Shown piece by piece: positions 63,016 through 64,000 of a stretch of DNA of 64,000 nt (the stretch's first letter is position 1; every line of letters begins with the position of its first letter). The stretch is from Streptomyces dysideae. Lineage in GTDB: Bacteria; Actinomycetota; Actinomycetes; Streptomycetales; Streptomycetaceae. The stretch is taken from positions 231,721 to 295,720 of the forward strand of contig NZ_KQ949077.1 in assembly GCF_001514305.1 (NCBI RefSeq), read 5' to 3'. The translations under genes and the position numbers were made by a program. The notes under the pieces were generated by a model, which worked only from the letters and a program-made list of their open reading frames with translations, ran no database searches and was not told the DNA's origin.

Positions 63016-64000
63016 GTGCCAAAGCTCTCCGTCATCGTGCCGTTCTACAACGTGCAGCAATATGCCCCGGACACCCTCAGAAGCCTTCACAGAAATGCTC
63101 GGAGTGACTTCGAGTTCGTACTGGTCGACGACCATTCGAAGGACGAGACGCCGGCAATTCTCGAACGGGCGACCGAGGAGCTCTCGGACGTCGCCCAGGT
63201 GCGGTACATCCGCCACGAGAAGAACGGCGGGCTCGCCACCGCGCGCAACACCGGCCTGGACGCCGCGCGGGGCGAGTACCTGACCTTCCTGGACGGCGAC
63301 GACTGGCTCGCCCCTGGCTATCTGGCCGAACTGGTGAGCGCCATCCAGGGGTTGGGCTGCGACTTCGTCCGCACCGACCATGTGCAGGCCACCGCCCGCG
63401 CCCGGTCCGTGCACCGGGCCCCGGTCGGGCTGCGGAACGAGGTACTGAACTCGCGGGATGCGATCCTGCCCGCCGACCGGACGACCTCGGTGGACTACGC
63501 CTACGCCTGGGCCGGCGCGTATCACCGCCGACTCCTCGATCGCGGTCTGCTGCACTTCACGGACGGGCTGCGTACGGCCGAGGACCGGCCGTGGATCTGG
63601 AAGCTGCACCGCGAGGCGGAGTCGTTCGCCGTGGTGAGCCTGCTGGGCGTGTTCTACCGGCGCGGCGTCACCTCTTCCCTCACGCAGATCGGCGACGCAC
63701 GCCAACTCGACTTCATCCGCGCCTTCGACCAGGTCATCGAGGAGACGGCGGCGGACCGCGACGCCGACCGGCTGCTGCCCAAGGCGGTGCGCACGTACTG
63801 CGCGATCATCGCCCACCATCTCGCCGACGGGGCCAAATGGGAACCGTCCGTGGCCAAGCAGCTGCGAGCGAGGAGCGCGGAGGCGATGAAGCGCATGCCG
63901 CAGGACGCGCTCAGTGACGTACTGGAGACCATGGACATGCACCGTTCCTCGAAGCTGCGGCGCCTGCGGCGCCGGATCACCAGGGCGGAGGCAGCCGCCT
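63016..64000 (+). CDS. Family 2 glycosyltransferase, runs off the window
   Basis: The first 328 codons of a plus-strand gene with no stop before the window end. GT-A family 2 motifs are clear: VIVPFYNVQQYAPDTLRSL, VLVDDHSKDETPAIL, KNGGLATARNTGL, and LDGDDWLAPGYL with the DxD-type acid. Later TAEDRPWIW is also typical. The GTG at 63016 has TAGCCT seven bases upstream. It is divergent from the nonulosonic-acid unit across about 200 bp, and probably acts in the same wall polymer pathway, perhaps on the linkage unit. Confidence 0.88.
   Translation, partial: MPKLSVIVPFYNVQQYAPDTLRSLHRNARSDFEFVLVDDHSKDETPAILERATEELSDVAQVRYIRHEKNGGLATARNTGLDAARGEYLTFLDGDDWLAPGYLAELVSAIQGLGCDFVRTDHVQATARARSVHRAPVGLRNEVLNSRDAILPADRTTSVDYAYAWAGAYHRRLLDRGLLHFTDGLRTAEDRPWIWKLHREAESFAVVSLLGVFYRRGVTSSLTQIGDARQLDFIRAFDQVIEETAADRDADRLLPKAVRTYCAIIAHHLADGAKWEPSVAKQLRARSAEAMKRMPQDALSDVLETMDMHRSSKLRRLRRRITRAEAAA

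Noticed and set aside
1..64000. Mobile elements, CRISPR arrays, tRNA or rRNA genes
   Set aside because: No transposase, integrase, spaced identical repeats or tRNA-like cloverleaf was recognised by reading; only dispersed non-coding repeats were found.

Overview
The window is chromosomal DNA from a Streptomyces. GC is very high, third codon positions are almost all G or C, GTG starts are common, and many genes look leaderless. The contents are diagnostic: AfsQ1/AfsQ2/AfsQ3 with SigQ, the PccB/PccE/AccA2 acyl-CoA carboxylase, a class III adenylate cyclase and a cluster for nonulosonic-acid cell-wall glycan. From memory the order resembles the S. coelicolor SCO4878-SCO4935 region. I see no insertion sequence, prophage, CRISPR array, tRNA or rRNA.

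Layout. 0-11 kb: MacB/FtsX-type permease, L,D-transpeptidase lipoprotein, a LAxTG sortase-substrate-like peptide, a lipoprotein, histidine ammonia-lyase, a GAF-GGDEF diguanylate cyclase, an enoyl-CoA hydratase, a Pro/Thr-rich membrane protein and adenylate cyclase. 11-19 kb: biotin ligase, PccB, PccE, an SGNH hydrolase, Maf, and the biotin carboxylase/carrier AccA2 behind a possible 36-codon leader ORF, then TetR. Ligase, carrier and carboxyltransferase together make a complete acyl-CoA carboxylase. 19-32 kb: DeoR-type regulator, LpdA-like quinone reductase, purine nucleoside phosphorylase, phosphosugar mutase, deoxyribose-phosphate aldolase, two overlapping aldehyde dehydrogenases and a uridine-kinase-like protein. 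32-38 kb: sigQ divergent from afsQ1-afsQ2-afsQ3, with a GTCAC-N6-GTCAC element between them. 38-56 kb: adenosine deaminase, LysR/MFS pair, a second sliding clamp preceded by a long hairpin, an ECF sigma factor, a decayed auxin-efflux-type carrier, then an operon of a BMP-type nucleoside ABC importer, cytidine deaminase and thymidine phosphorylase, two BMP lipoproteins and an M20 amidohydrolase. 57-64 kb: a methyltransferase and a NeuB / NeuA-phosphatase / glycosyltransferase cluster.

The most coherent signal is a nucleoside salvage regulon. Six promoters, all in front of nucleoside uptake or catabolism genes, share the 10-mer CTACGCGCGT, usually within the palindrome CTACGCGCGTAG: the phosphorylase, deoC, adenosine deaminase, the importer-cdd-deoA operon and both BMP lipoproteins. 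Together these genes would import nucleosides, deaminate them, split off the base, isomerise the pentose phosphate and cleave deoxyribose-5-phosphate to glyceraldehyde-3-phosphate and acetaldehyde. An aldehyde dehydrogenase pair directly downstream could oxidise the acetaldehyde.

Other points of note: the importer ATPase has no ordinary start codon upstream of its Walker A motif; two families of dispersed GC-rich repeats sit at gene 3' ends; an 18-bp inverted repeat lies in an 880-bp gene-free stretch; and the aldehyde dehydrogenase pair looks like a split ALDH16.
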